From Tragulus kanchil (taxonomy: Eukaryota; Chordata; Mammalia; Artiodactyla; Tragulidae): DNA of 64,000 nt. Position numbers and translations under genes: made by a program. A model generated the notes under the pieces. The model saw only the letters and a list, made by a program, of their open reading frames with translations. It made no database searches and was not told the DNA's origin. Position 1 is the first letter of the stretch. Every line of letters starts with the position of its first letter. The stretch spans positions 175,923,501 through 175,987,500 of the forward strand of contig JAIOJX010000004.1 in the NCBI GenBank assembly GCA_022376925.1, read 5' to 3'. Shown in pieces: positions 23,511-36,022 of the stretch.

Positions 23511-25419
23511 TCCCTGAGCCCTGGGTCAGACCAGCAGGGCCCCCTCGAGCCTCCAGGGCACCCGCTGTCGTGGGCTTAGTGGCAGGAGGTGGTGTTCCCG
23601 TGCCTGGTTGGGACAGAGCGTGGACGAAGCCACACGGAGACTGTGGCCCCTTGAGGCCCCTGTGAGGAGGAAGCCGGGCCTGCAGAACCAGCAGCTGTGG
23701 ATTTACTGGATGCGGCGTCACTGGGGGCTGTGAGTCCTGGGGACACTAGAGGCTGGGAACCGGCCCAGCCAGAGCTTCCTCAGGAGCTGGGAGACCCCGC
23801 CCCCGGGCCTTTCCTCCAGGGCGTCCACCTCGGAAGCCTCTGAAACGCACACAGACATGCCCGGTGGGTCCCTTGCTGGGAGGAACCTTGCCCAGGGCTA
23901 GGGAACCCTCTGCGAGGAGAACAGGTCAGCGTTGATGAAAGGGCCGGAAACATCACTCCAGCCCAAGGGGAGCAGCCTCAAGTCCTGGCAGCTCACGAAG
24001 GAAGAAGCACGCAGGGGCTCATTCAGGAAAGACTGGGCATCTGGTAGCTGGGTTTCCTCCCTCCCTCTGGGGGCAGGAGGGTTGGGGGGGGGAGCTCGGC
24101 TCTGTGGCCTCTGCAGGGTCCCGGCGATGAGGGAGGAGCACGGTCCACCTACACCGGGTGGGCTCCGCCGTCTCACCAGATGCGCACACGGGACGGGGCT
24201 CTCCTTTTGGGCCTTCGTAGCCTCCTAGGAAGGAAGGGCAGGGTGGGGTGAGACAGGCTTCCCGCGGCGCGGGTGGGGGACCGGCCTCGCTGCACAAGAG
24301 GCCGGGAGGCCAGGGCGCAGACCCCCTGCTCGGACCCTGGCTGCACCTCAGCTCCCACCCTCCTGTGGCTCAGCTTGACGCTGTCACGGTAGGGTGCCCT
24401 GGCTCCCCCACCACGGCCACGGTGGCACTGCCGTCGCCTCTCCACTCCGCCCTCGGAGCCCCGGGGGCTTCTAGGTAGGACGCTGGGCTGTTGCAGCGGA
24501 GAACAGGCTTCCTCACCTGCCAGGCTGGGGGTCTGCCACCTCTTCCTTCTCAGCTCCCTCCTCCTCTGCAGCAATGGGGCTGGCGGCGACCTCCCCTGGG
24601 GCCCGCCGCCCCCTCACCCAGAGGCAGGACAGTCGTCTGTTCCTAGGGAGCAGCTTCCTTCCGTCCTCCTGCTGCCCCGGGGGCCGCGCCTGCTGGGAGG
24701 ACAGGAGGGCGGGACGCGGGCAGAAAGGCCCTGGGATCCGCTGCCCCTCCCCATTCCCCACACTGTGAGTGTGTGGTTCTTTGTTTTTCCGGGGAGCCCC
24801 TTCCTTCTCAGCCCGAGCTGTGGTCCCTGTGGTGGGTTCTAGGTTTCCTAGAGGAGCCCCTTCCACTCTCCCTGGGACCCGGACCATAAGCTGCACGGAG
24901 CTCCTGTCTCCAGAGCTCTGACAGGTGACAGCACAGCCCCGGGCCCTTCCTGGCCAGGCCTCCCTTACCTGAGTCGTGCTTCTCCCCACTTCTGACCCTG
25001 CGTCTCTTTAGGAAAGCGGGGCGTCACATACAGCCGCGAGCGTCTGGAGGCCCTCCCTGCCAGGCCCACCCTCTTACTGTGTGTGCCCACTCCACGGGGG
25101 GAGGGTCCCCAGCCCTTACCCGCCTGAATGGCCCCAGGGTAGCTCTTGGTCATCGGCCCCCACACTGGCCTTCAGGTCTCCCCTATGGGCTGCGTGACAA
25201 GGAGAGAGCGTGAGAAGGCTGAGGTGACGTTTCATGGGCTCAGTTATGCACTCGGCCACCGTCAATGCCTGCCGCCGGCACCAGAGACCACAAGGACTGA
25301 AGGAAACTTCACACTGATCACTGATGGCTTTCTCAGATAAAACTGCATTCACCAAGAATAGGCACTAAAACAGAAATGTTCCGACAATAATTTCTAATTC
25401 TTTGATTTTTGTCTGTTGT
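23511..25419. other. GC-rich intergenic DNA, no recognised gene
   Basis: Frames on both strands are long but compositional, and none shows a known domain. Nothing else recognised. Confidence 0.4.
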
Positions 25420-25620
25420 GGTGCATGGGCTCTTCATTTCAGCACTTGGTGTTCTTTTTTTTTTTTCTTTTTCTCCAGCTCAGTACACAGGCTTCTCTCT
25501 AATTGCGAGGTGTGGACTTAGTTGTCCCATGGCATTTAGAATCTTAGTTCCCCGACCAGGGGTCGAACTGAACTGGCATTGGAAGGTGGCTTCTTACCAC
25601 TGGACCACGAGGGAAATCCC
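25420..25620 (-). mobile_element. tRNA-derived SINE, minus orientation
   Basis: On the minus strand the head gggatttccctcgtggtcc is followed by a B-box-like ggttcgacccc. The body is diverged, and a poly-T stretch near 25456-25471 marks its tail. Confidence 0.65.
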
Positions 25621-26399
25621 TACAATCTCTAATTCTTTAAAAAACAAAAATATGATCATGGGGATTAAAAATACAGTCAATATTTAGAAAATAAAGTTGA
25701 AAATAAGTATTTCCTAGAAAGAATAGAGCGACCAGGAGCTCTGGCAGCTAAGTTATAGATATTTCTGAAAGAAGGAACAGAAACAGCTAACTGGGATGGC
25801 AGGAGAGGTACCACATAAGTACCATTCACGCTCTATCAGGAATTTTCCCAAAGATGCGCAGCATGCGTTTCCAGTAGAGAAATTGTCAGCAGGTGTCCCA
25901 GACCCTGGTGAAGGAGGCCCACCCCAGATTCCGTCCTCAGGGCATTTCAAAACATGCAGGATGAAAAGAAGAACCTAGCAACTTCCAGAGATACGAGGAA
26001 AGAAGTCTTATTTTAGGAACTCACCTTTCATCAGACTGTTCAACACCAACCATTGAAGCCAGAAGAAAGTGAGGATCTTTAAAATCTGAGAAAATTAGTC
26101 TAGAATTCTATACCCAGCCAAACGTAAGTATGAGGTGAGACCTTTGCAGACATGTGATGTCTCGGGACTACCCCTCAGAGAGCGGCTGGAGGTTGTGCTC
26201 CCCCCAGAGCCTCCCACAGGGGCGGAAGGGAAGCGCTCCCCAGAGTGACGGGGCAGGGGGGCCCAGGATGGCTGAAGTGCAGACCTCCAGGCTGTCCCCT
26301 CCAGGCGGAGGATGGAGGGCTTCATGAGCTGTGTCTCCAGGGAACCGGTCCCATGGATAAGCCACCTGCTTTGTCTAAGTGTATAGCAAGGAGATTCCT
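25621..26399. other. Unassigned AT-rich then GC-mixed DNA
   Basis: No gene or repeat confidently recognised. A poly-T run at 26399-26412 closes it, marking the edge of the next element. Confidence 0.4.
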
Positions 26400-26412
26400 T
26401 TTTTTTTTTTTT

Positions 26413-27300
26413 GGCAGAGTTTAGTTGCATTAATTATAGGTGTTGTCGTGGGCACTATGCTGCAGCTTATTCTGATTCTTATTAGTTCTCACTAAGAGAT
26501 ACTAAGTAGATCAGAGACCTTTTACAGTCACAGTGGAGTCCCCTCAGAGTTGTGAGTCTCGGACTTCGACAATGAAGTGTCGTGGTCTCGAGTATCGTCA
26601 AACCAAGAGTAGCTTTATTAATCATAGTACATATAGTCATCAGAATCAAGATTCAGTTAATCAGAATCAGAACAACTAAAATCAGAGCTCAGTCAGAAGC
26701 AAGCACACACACACACGATCTTCTCTTAACTAGTAATCTCAAGACGTCAAAGTGGTTATCACAAGAGCTTTTCGCTCCTCTAGAGCTACAGAACTGGTTA
26801 TTACAAGAGCTTTTGTGCTCTGCACTAGCGCCTAGGTAAACAAACACCTTTATCAATGTTTGTCCTGGGGGGAGGGGAACAAAAGATAGTAGTTTAAACC
26901 TGCAAACAGCTAGTTTTATGCGCGGGGCTATTTCAGGCCCAGGCTTCCTGTTGGTAACAATACTAGCTACTTAGTCATCGTCAGAAAAGGTCTCGGACAG
27001 GCAGGGCTGCGGGCAGCGCTTATCGCTAGTGTGAAAAGGTACTTGTCCGCTTGGCCCAGTTATCTTTCCTTGATCTTTCCTGTGAGAAGGAAAGGCAGGG
27101 GATGGAACCATCCCCTCATACTAATGACCACCCTTGTGGGAGCATTTGACATATCCACCGAGTTAGAGTAGAGGGGTCTTCTTCCCTGCATAGTGGCATT
27201 CCCTGCAAATCACCTAACTTCTCTTCCTCATCACTTTCCCCATCAGAACTGCTCTCCTCATAACTAGGGTCCCAAGATCTGTCAGTAAAGATGCCTTTGC
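26413..27300 (-). mobile_element. Candidate ERV LTR or related retroposon, minus orientation
   Basis: On the minus strand there is a TATA-like cataaaac at about 26912-26919, then AATAAAGC at 26612-26619, then sequence running into an A-run at 26400-26412. This order (TATA, poly(A) signal, 3' end) suits an LTR or a retroposed transcript end. I see no confident TG...CA termini, primer-binding site or protein genes, so the class is open. TD8 repeats it at about 27527-28412. Confidence 0.35.
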
Positions 27301-28595
27301 TTGTCCATTAGAGTGTGAAGAAAACTAAATATTTTTTAAAAAGAAATAAGCAAAATCCTACACAAAGACTGATTATAATATACTACATGACTCAGGAATA
27401 CTGTTGACATCATTTTAAAATGTAAACTCTCAGTACTGATCTAAACAGATCCTCTTATTTATTGTTGGAGAGGATGTAAAGTCACGATTTAGAGATAAAC
27501 CCTTTAAGTAGAATTCCTTTTTTTTTGGCAGAGTTTAGTTGCATTAATTATAGGTGTTGTCGTGGGCACTATGCTGCAGCTTATTCTGATTCTTATTAGT
27601 TCTCACTAAGAGATACTAAGTAGATCAGAGACCTTTTACAGTCACAGTGGAGTCCCTCAGAGTTGTGAGTCTCGGACTTCGACAATGAAGTGTCGTGGTC
27701 TCGAGTATCGTCAAACCAAGAGTAGCTTTATTAATCATAGTACATATAGTCATCAGAATCAAGATTCAGTTAATCAGAATCAGAACAACTAAAATCAGAG
27801 CTCAGTCAGAAGCAAGCACACACACACACGATCTTCTCTTAACTAGTAATCTCAAGACGTCAAAGTGGTTATCACAAGAGCTTTTCGCTCCTCTAGAGCT
27901 ACAGAACTGGTTATTACAAGAGCTTTTGTGCTCTGCACTAGCGCCTAGGTAAACAAACACCTTTATCAATGTTTGTCCTGGGGGGAGGGGAACAAAAGAT
28001 AGTAGTTTAAACCTGCAAACAGCTAGTTTTATGCGCGGGGCTATTTCAGGCCCAGGCTTCCTGTTGGTAACAATACTAGCTACTTAGTCATCGTCAGAAA
28101 AGGTCTCGGACAGGCAGGGCTGCGGGCAGCGCTTATCGCTAGTGTGAAAAGGTACTTGTCCGCTTGGCCCAGTTATCTTTCCTTGATCTTTCCTGTGAGA
28201 AGGAAAGGCAGGGGATGGAACCATCCCCTCATACTAATGACCACCCTTGTGGGAGCATTTGACATATCCACCGAGTTAGAGTAGAGGGGTCTTCTTCCCT
28301 GCATAGTGGCATTCCCTGCAAATCACCTAACTTCTCTTCCTCATCACTTTCCCCATCAGAACTGCTCTCCTCATAACTAGGGTCCCAAGATCTGTCAGTA
28401 AAGATGCCTTTGCTTGTCCATTAGAGTGTGAAGAAAACTAAATATTTTTTAAAAAGAAATAAGCAAAATCCTACACAAAGACTGATTATAATATACTACA
28501 TGACTCAGGAATACTGTTGACATCATTTTAAAATGTAAACTCTCAGTACTGATCTAAACAGATCCTCTTATTCATTGCTGGAGAGGATGTAAAGT
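26413..28595 (+). repeat. TD8: tandem duplication, period about 1114 bp
   Basis: Copy 1 is 26413-27482 and copy 2 is 27527-28595. The 44-bp joint ends in a T-run, mimicking the poly-T that precedes copy 1. There are few differences, for example atttattgttgg against attcattgctgg near the right end. Confidence 0.95.
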
Positions 28596-28917
28596 GGGTG
28601 CCAACCACTTTACAAAGTTCTATGATTTCCTACAAAACCAAGTATATACTTACCAGGTGAGCCCCCCGCCCGACTGCTAGGTGTTGACCTGAGTGAAAGG
28701 AAGGCCCATGTTCACACAGTCTGTACATAAACACCCAGAGTAGTTTCCACCCAGAGTAGTTTCCTCTCTAACGGACCCATGCCAGGAACCACCCAAAGGC
28801 ATCTGACCAGGTTGGTGGATGGACTGTGATTCACTCATACAAGGAACGAGAAGGAACAAACTATCACGACACTCAGCGAGGAGCACTGTGCTGAGTGAAC
28901 GAGTCAAAACGCGACAT

Positions 28918-29040
28918 ACTGGCGACTATCTAGTAGTCCAGTGGTTAGGGCTCTGTGCTTCCATGCCAGAGGCCCAGGGTTCGATCCCTGGTCAAGGAAC
29001 TAAGATCCCATGAGTCTTCTGAGAGGCCAAATAAACAAGG
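28918..29040 (+). mobile_element. Short tRNA-derived SINE
   Basis: It contains tagtccagtggttagg and the B-box-like ggttcgatccctggtc, ending in aaataaacaagg. This is the short ruminant SINE form. Confidence 0.65.
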
Positions 29041-29732
29041 ACTAAATACTGGATGTTTCCGTTTATATGACCAGCTTGCAAAGGCAAAAGCGTAGGGCCA
29101 GAAAACCATTCGCTAGATGCCAGGGGCTGGGAGCCGAGGCAAGGCTGAGTATAACTGAGTATGGGGAAATTTTCTGAACTGACTGGAACTATTTCATGTT
29201 TTGGCTGTGGCGGCAGTTACACAGTTGTATGCTTCTGTCGAAACTCACAGAACTGTGCTGAGGAGGATGGATTTCACTCTGTGTAAACAGTTCCTTAATT
29301 TAAATGAAACAGAGCTCCTGGTCTCCCACTGTGTGGGAGAGGAATTTAAAAGCCAAAATGATAAGAGTCAGCAAAAAGAAGTAAAAATGATGCTTAAAAA
29401 TTTTTAACAACTGAAGATGTAATTACTCAAATGGAGCCATTTAGAATGTCAGAAACTAGGCTAGCATCATGGTGGAAGACTGAGAGAGGCGAAACATGTG
29501 TCAGAGGGGGTGGTAAGCGTTCCGTCGTTACAAGGGCTGAACCGTCATCTTTCACTGTAGGAATTCATCAGATCATGTTTAAACCTGGACAATCAAGACG
29601 GCAGGCTAAGCTTTCTATTTAGAACGATGGAGGCAAAACCAAAGCCTACAACTAGAAAATCGGAAGCGGGAAAGATTCCTGCACCAGGTTGTGGGAATTG
29701 TGGGTGAAGGGGATCGGGTCAAACAGCAGACT

Positions 29733-30098
29733 TGGGCTTCCCTGGTTGCTTAGTGGTGAGGCGTTCTCCTGCCAGTGCAAGAGGCATGGGTTCAATCCCT
29801 GATCCAGGAAGATCCCAAATGCTGCAGATCCGCAACTAGGCCCGGGAGCCACAACAAGGGAGCCTGTGCTCTGGAGCCTCGGGGCTGCAACTGTTGAGCC
29901 CACGGGCCGCAACGACTGAAGCCCGTGTGCCCGAGAGCCCGAGCTCCACAACAAGAGAAGTCACTGCAACAGGGAGCCTGCTCACCTCCACTAGAGAGGA
30001 GCCCCCACTCCCTGCAACTAGAGAAGAGCTTACAGCAACAGCGAAAACCCAGAATAGCCAAAAATAAATAAGTAAAATTTTAAAAAAAAAAAAAAAGC
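29733..30098 (+). mobile_element. CHR-type SINE, near full length
   Basis: It begins gggcttccctggttgc, carries ggttcaatccctgatcc, runs through the ACAACAAGAGAAG-type body and ends ccaaaaataaataag plus a poly-A tail. Confidence 0.8.
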
Positions 30099-30156
30099 AG
30101 ACTTTTTCAAGTCTTAAAACTTTGTGGTTTTTTTGTTTTGTTTTGTTTTTGAAAAA

Positions 30157-30330
30157 AAGGGCTTCCCTTGTGGCTCAGTGGATAAGAACCTGTCTGCCAA
30201 TGCAGGAGACACAGGTTTGATCCCTGAACCGGGAAGATCCCATATACCGCAGAGCAGCTAAACCCACACATCAACAAAGACCCAGCACAGCCAAAAATAA
30301 ATAAAAGGTTTTTTTTTAAAAAAAAGAAAC
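30157..30330 (+). mobile_element. tRNA-derived SINE
   Basis: Head gggcttcccttgtggctc, B-box-like ggtttgatccctgaacc and tail agccaaaaataaataaaagg. Confidence 0.75.
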
Positions 30331-31182
30331 AGAAAAACAACTTTGACTCATCAAACTATGGATTTGTATACCTCTGAAGACAATAAAACTTTTAAAATGA
30401 AAGTTTGGTTAATTACCCAAAAAAAAAAAAAAACACAAAGGAAGTAACAGGACTGCGTGTCTCTGAGGCACCTGCCCACACGGGCTTTCTTAGGGGCTCT
30501 CCAACCTCTGAACAGTCACTTCCTAAGTATGTAGCCCTTACTTCTCGGTGTTGCTGGGTCACAGACAAACCTGTCCCCCTGAAAATTCTCTCTTCCCAGT
30601 AGCGCGAGAGGCAGCCTCCAGAGACCAGGCGTGTGGCTCTGGCCTGTCACGTGGGCAGCCTGGGCCTGGTCAGTGCCCCTCTGGGAGCCTAAGCTCCCTC
30701 CTGTCCAGAGGGGGAGCTGCCGTGGGGCAAGCGGAAGCCTGTGCACGTGGCTGAGTCCCTGAGCCGTTCACCTGCCGCTGTCACGGCACTGTCACCCGGC
30801 TGTACCCTGAGACAAAATAAAACGAGGCTTCAACAGACGGGCACCACCTCCTCCGGCCCGTGGCCCACCGTGGGCATGCAGCGTCCGTGCGTGTTCCCCT
30901 GACAGAGGGCTCCTGGCCCTGGAACGCCCCGGAGGATATGGAACCCAGGCAGTGTCCTGCTCGCCCCCAGCCCGTCATGGGTGACTGCGGGGCCCTGTTC
31001 CTGTTCGCCTCAGGGGTCATCTGTGCCCGTCACTTTGTCTCAGCGCCTGCCAGGAAGCCCTGAGACGAGCTCCTGGTCACAGAGCCCAGAGGTGACCTTA
31101 CAGCCAGCCGGGGGCCGGGGCAGGGCGGTGCTTGTTTGACACCTTGCCAGCAGCACAGGGATTCTCTCCAGAGCCCTCACAT

Positions 31183-31215
<33 letters not shown>

Positions 31216-32230
31216 GTTGGCTGGCCACGTCTGATCACGCACTACGACCTCTCTTCACAGTGAGACAGTCCCTCTCGCCCCTGACTGGTCCCCACCTGGG
31301 ATGGCCCCTCAGCGATCTCACGGTCAGGGGCTGTTTTCCCCACGGACCCCTGAAAATACTAATACACCTGCAGATGAAGAAAGGCTAGTTAAAAATTTTA
31401 AAAGAGTGATATTATTATTTTTAAATGTCGGTATTTACAATATGCCAGAAATGATATCTTTGTCAGCTAATGTGTGATGAAATTTCAGGTAACGTGTGAT
31501 GAAAGATACTCGACGCTAGCCTACAATGTGTGAGGGGACAGTTTTTCAAAAGGTGCACACTCAAATATTGGATGGTCACGGCTGGAGGATGTGACTTGGT
31601 GACGTGGGTTGGGGGAGGTGGGCTTGGAGCTTTTCGGGAGGCGGTATGGGTGTTGGAGTGAGACCCAGGTTCAAATCCCTATTCACCGTGGAGCTGCAGA
31701 GGGAGGGAAGGGAGAGGGCAGGCCAGCCCTGGTTCTGTGCTGTGCGACCAGCCCCAGGGAGCCCGGCACAGGGCCATCCCAGGAGGGGCCTCTGGGAACC
31801 CTGGGGAGGAGCTGGGGACAGCTGGCCCTGAGATGAGAGCCCTGGGCCCTGCCGTCGTCCCCAGCCACCCCAGCACCAGCCCCTGACCTGCGACTGCATA
31901 CAGGAGACCGGAGAGCCTGGCAGGAACACAGAGCTGCGTGTGAGGCCGGGGTCTCGTGCGCTCTCCGGCGGGTCACGGTTTCCCTCCCTGGTCAAGCCCC
32001 AGGACCTAGGCCTCCAGGGCTCAGCCGGAGCTCCCTGCTGACCGGCCGGCATGACCCTGCGCCTCTGCTTATTTAGAAACCCAGACTTGGAGCCTGGAAC
32101 CCACACGGCCCGCGACCCTCTCCCTTCTCCTTTCCTTCTTGTTCGCACAGGTCCAGCTTGCCTCTCCGGCCAGATGGCAGGCGCTTAGCCTCGGCTCAGC
32201 ATTCATAGTTACTCATCCAAGGGTTGGATT
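30331..32230. other. Intergenic DNA with a possible transcript end, no recognised gene
   Basis: Mixed GC-rich DNA. An AATAAA in gacaaaataaaacgagg near 30814 could end a + strand transcript but no exon is identifiable. The rest shows nothing I can name apart from the microsatellite at 31182-31216. Confidence 0.35.
31182..31216 (+). repeat. (TC)n(AC)n microsatellite
   Basis: A run of tc dinucleotides passes directly into a run of ac dinucleotides, 35 bp in all. Confidence 0.9.
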
Positions 32231-34452
32231 AGCTCTTCCGCCTAAAGGTCCCCAAAGCCCTCCCTGGCTCCCTCCTCTGGGCTGAGAGGTCCCCCAGCCT
32301 GGATGAGAAATACTATCCCATTGTCCGTCCGGCTCTTCTGGGACACCTCCCTTAGGATACACAGAGCTTTGTTTGGGGAGTATTTGGACTATTCGGAACA
32401 GCGCGTGGGATGGTTCCACGACCAGGAATCAAACCTTCACAGTGAAAGTGCTGAGTCTTATCCACTAGGCCACCCGAGAGCTCCCTCAAACACAGCATTT
32501 TGGCACGCCAGGATGCTGACCCCCGTCTACACACACACAGACACACACGCGTGCACGCACACATGTCCCACTTGTCAGTACCAGATCCTCCACTCTGACC
32601 CTGAGTCCCAGAGACACTGTAACAGTCAGGAAAGAGACATTCAGAGCCCCACTTTCCCTTCCTCAGGGACCAAGTGAGGGGTCCCTTTCCTGGTCGTTGG
32701 GGGAGTGAAACCGGGCCAACTTTACCCTCTCTCTGGCAGCACAGACTAAACACCATTTTCAGTCTAAGGAGAAAAGACGGGCCTAAGTCAGTGCACGATG
32801 TGGCCCCAGGAGCCTGGAGTTCCTTTACCCTGTGGCTTGCAGGGGTGGCCATGGGCTAGGGGCCAATGGGGACTGGCAGGACTCCCCCACCCAGGTTCAT
32901 CCAGGGGACAGCCTGCCCATCGCAGCTGGAGGCTAAACTCAGGATGGAGTGGCTTAGTACTCAGAGCTTGGAAAATGCTCAGGAATTTCTCCGAAGACCT
33001 CAGGGCCCTCATTGGAAAAGCAGAATTCTGGAAATCAGGTTGTGAGAGGATTAAGGAAAAAGGTACAGCCTGTTGAACACTTGACATAAAATGATCCCAG
33101 GTGTTGACAGCTAAAAGCGAACGTGTATGTGGCTAATTATAAAGTAAATGAAAGTGATTAAAAACCAGCAGTTTAAAGTATTTTTGGTGTTATGCAGCAG
33201 TTTTGGAATCATCTTGGGAGGACTGGGGGAGGTTTCCTAGCCTCTACAAAAACATCCTCTCTGTCTAGAATTGATCAGGACAGAGTAGACTAGTTTAGGT
33301 AGTTGTGGAGTCTTAGTAGGGGACTGTAGGTGGAAAGGCAAAAGCTCTTCCGCCTAAAGGTCCCCAAAGCCCTCCCTGGCTCCCTCCTCTGGGCTGAGAG
33401 GTCCCCCAGCCTGGATGAGAAATACTATCCCATTGTCCGTCCGGCTCTTCTGGGACACCTCCCTTAGGATACACAGAGCTTTGTTTGGGGAGTATTTGGA
33501 CTATTCGGAACAGCGCGTGGGATGGTTCCACGACCAGGAATCAAACCTTCACAGTGAAAGTGCTGAGTCTTATCCACTAGGCCACCCGAGAGCTCCCTCA
33601 AACACAGCATTTTGGCACGCCAGGATGCTGACCCCCGTCTACACACACACAGACACACACGGCACGCACACATGTCCCACTTGTCAGTACCAGATCCTCC
33701 ACTCTGACCCTGAGTCCCAGAGACACTGTAACAGTCAGGAAAGAGACATTCAGAGCCCCACTTTCCCTTCCTCAGGGACCAAGTGAGGGGTCCCTTTCCT
33801 GGTCGTTGGGGGAGTGAAACCGGGCCAACTTTACCCTCTCTCTGGCAGCACAGACTAAACACCATTTTCAGTCTAAGGAGAAAAGACGGGCCTAAGTCAG
33901 TGCACGATGTGGCCCCAGGAGCCTGGAGTTCCTTTACCCTGTGGCTTGCAGGGGTGGCCATGGGCTAGGGGCCAATGGGGACTGGCAGGACTCCCCCACC
34001 CAGGTTCATCCAGGGGACAGCCTGCCCATCGCAGCTGGAGGCTAAACTCAGGATGGAGTGGCTTAGTACTCAGAGCTTGGAAAATGCTCAGGAATTTCTC
34101 CGAAGACCTCAGGGCCCTCATTGGAAAAGCAGAATTCTGGAAATCAGGTTGTGAGAGGATTAAGGAAAAAGGTACAGCCTGTTGAACACTTGACATAAAA
34201 TGATCCCAGGTGTTGACAGCTAAAAGCGAACGTGTATGTGGCTAATTATAAAGTAAATGAAAGTGATTAAAAACCAGCAGTTTAAAGTATTTTTGGTGTT
34301 ATGCAGCAGTTTTGGAATCATCTTGGGAGGACTGGGGGAGGTTTCCTAGCCTCTACAAAAACATCCTCTCTGTCTAGAATTGATCAGGACAGAGTAGACT
34401 AGTTTAGGTAGTTGTGGAGTCTTAGTAGGGGACTGTAGGTGGAAAGGCAAAA
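32231..34452 (+). repeat. TD9: tandem duplication, period about 1112 bp
   Basis: Copy 1 is 32231-33343 and copy 2 is 33343-34452. The joint is almost blunt (one shared base). Copies differ in the AC-rich microsatellite at 32528-32563 against 33640-33672. A minus SINE remnant with ggaatcaaaccttcac lies at 32408-32485 and again at 33520-33597. Remaining text unassigned. Confidence 0.95.
32528..32563 (+). repeat. AC-rich microsatellite
   Basis: Interrupted (AC)n with cgcgtgcacgc. The TD9 copy at about 33640-33672 is three bases shorter. Confidence 0.85.
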
Positions 34453-34780
34453 CCTGGAAAAGTTGGGAGGCCAGTAAGTTAACGATAACTCAAGAATGCT
34501 GCTCCTTATTCAACCAGGAAGAGCTGGGGAAGGAGGAGCTAATGATGTATGCCTTGTGTTTGCATCTGCGTCTACCTGAGGAAGGCGGTCTTCTACCCTC
34601 CTATATTTATGTCGCTGCCCACCCAGAGAGGAGGAGCAGAGCTTTCCTGCCTGCCCACTGGCACCTCTTACAAGTGCCCTATCCTAATAAATCCTCTTCT
34701 TGCCTCACTCTGCCTCTCGCTGAATTCCTTCTGCATTGAGGCACAGAGAACCTGAGCCTCGGTGGGTCCAGACATTGGGT
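34415..34780 (+). mobile_element. Candidate solitary LTR, class I ERV-like
   Basis: A TATA box (tatattta, 34602-34609) is followed 78 bp later by AATAAA (34687-34692) and a pyrimidine-rich cctcactctgcctctc stretch. That spacing and order fit a U3-R-U5 arrangement. The 5' edge is uncertain and part of it lies in TD9. No internal retroviral genes follow. Confidence 0.45.
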
Positions 34781-34794
34781 GAGTGCTGGATTAA

Positions 34795-34945
34795 GTCCCG
34801 GCCGCATGGGTTCAACCAGACAGGGTTTTTGCCCAGGATTGAATCCTGACTACGTGGGTTCAAGTCCCAAGCAGGGTTTTGGCTGGGGTTAAGCCTCAGC
34901 CACATGGGTTCAAGTCCCAACTAAGGTTTGATTAGGTCTGGGCCC
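34795..34945 (+). repeat. 49-bp imperfect tandem repeat, about three units
   Basis: The core tgggttcaa recurs at 34807, 34855 and 34905 within units of 48-50 bp. Each core reads gggttcaa, close to a tRNA B box. It directly follows the candidate LTR. Confidence 0.7.
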
Positions 34946-34978
34946 TGGGCTTAAGTCTCAAATCGAGGTAGAACCCTT

Positions 34979-36022
34979 TCAGAATCCCACCCTCAGTGCG
35001 GAGCTGCAGGTGAGCTGACACCGGGGTGAGTTCTGGGTCTCCAGGGCGAGGTGGGCCTCTGTGTGGCTGGGGGCCCCTGTTCTCCAGAGCGCCGCATGCT
35101 TCACCAGGACCATCTGGGAATCTCTCTCGGCCTCCAGCCGCTCCTCGGCCCTCCTCACCCTCGCCCGGGCCTCAGGCTCCAGCAGGTGGGCGTTCCGCAG
35201 ACTCGCTGCCTCCAGACGCGCCCATTCTCTGCGCCTCACGGGCCACTTCCACTTCAGGGGCCCACCGCCACCTGTACGCCACCCATCTGGTCTTCTCACC
35301 ACCTCATGGGTGGGGTCCCGTCCCTCACTTGCGTATTCAGCCTTCCCTTCTCTTCTGGCTCCTTCCTGTCCGTGTGTAAACACGTCACTCGGCTCAGGTC
35401 CCGCCAGCCCACACCCTTCTCCAGGTGTCCTTCCCGGTCCCTGCCTTCACACCTGCGTCCTGGGGGTGGGGGGCGCTCTCTGCTGCGCATGTCTCCCCGC
35501 CCCCTCATGCCACACCCACCGCCGGCTGTCTCTGTCCCCATCAACCTCGTCTCGCCAAAGGCAGCCCCATGCTCCTGGCCACCGAAGCCAGCGGGCTTCT
35601 TTGGGCCTCGAGCTCCCTTCCTGTCTCTGCAGAGGCCGACAGCACCTCCCTTCCCATGAGCCGCCCTCTCTGAGAGTGGGGCCAGCAACAGACTCCACTG
35701 CAAGCTCAGGTGTTTATGCCGTGGCGTGTGCCACGTGATCAGAGCACGCGCCTTGCTCTGAGGGAAGGTCTGGAGGAGAGAGCATGAGTCCTGAGCGAGA
35801 GGAGAGGCGGAGGGAAGCGGGAACAGCCCCGGGGAAGGGACGCCGAACAGGAAGGCCAGGAGGCAAGGACCACGCTCACCGGCTTGGGCGGCTTATTGAG
35901 GGCAGCCTCTTGAAACTGCTGCCCAGATCCCCCACCTTGAGGACGTCGGCGATCTGCAGCGCCTCTTTGCACCGCACCAGCGTGCGGGCAGCCCGTTCAC
36001 CGCCCCGCGGCTCCAGGGCGCG
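34979..36022 (-). other. Possible minus-strand coding block, unassigned
   Basis: Two minus-strand blocks have protein-like composition. Block A, 36022-35880, lies between an acceptor-like cttctcag and a strong donor ccg|gtgagcg and includes CKEALQIADVLKVGD. Block B, 35228-34979, is rich in charged heptad-like residues (EPEARARVRRAEERLEAERD) and ends in a stop. Joining A to B keeps the frame. However, the acceptor before B lacks a pyrimidine tract. I do not recognise the family. Chance open frames in GC-rich DNA remain quite possible. Confidence 0.2.

Noticed and set aside
26413..28595. The two TD8 copies as a pair of LTRs of one provirus
   Set aside because: They have no internal region, and the pair has the same size class as fourteen other duplications on unrelated sequence.
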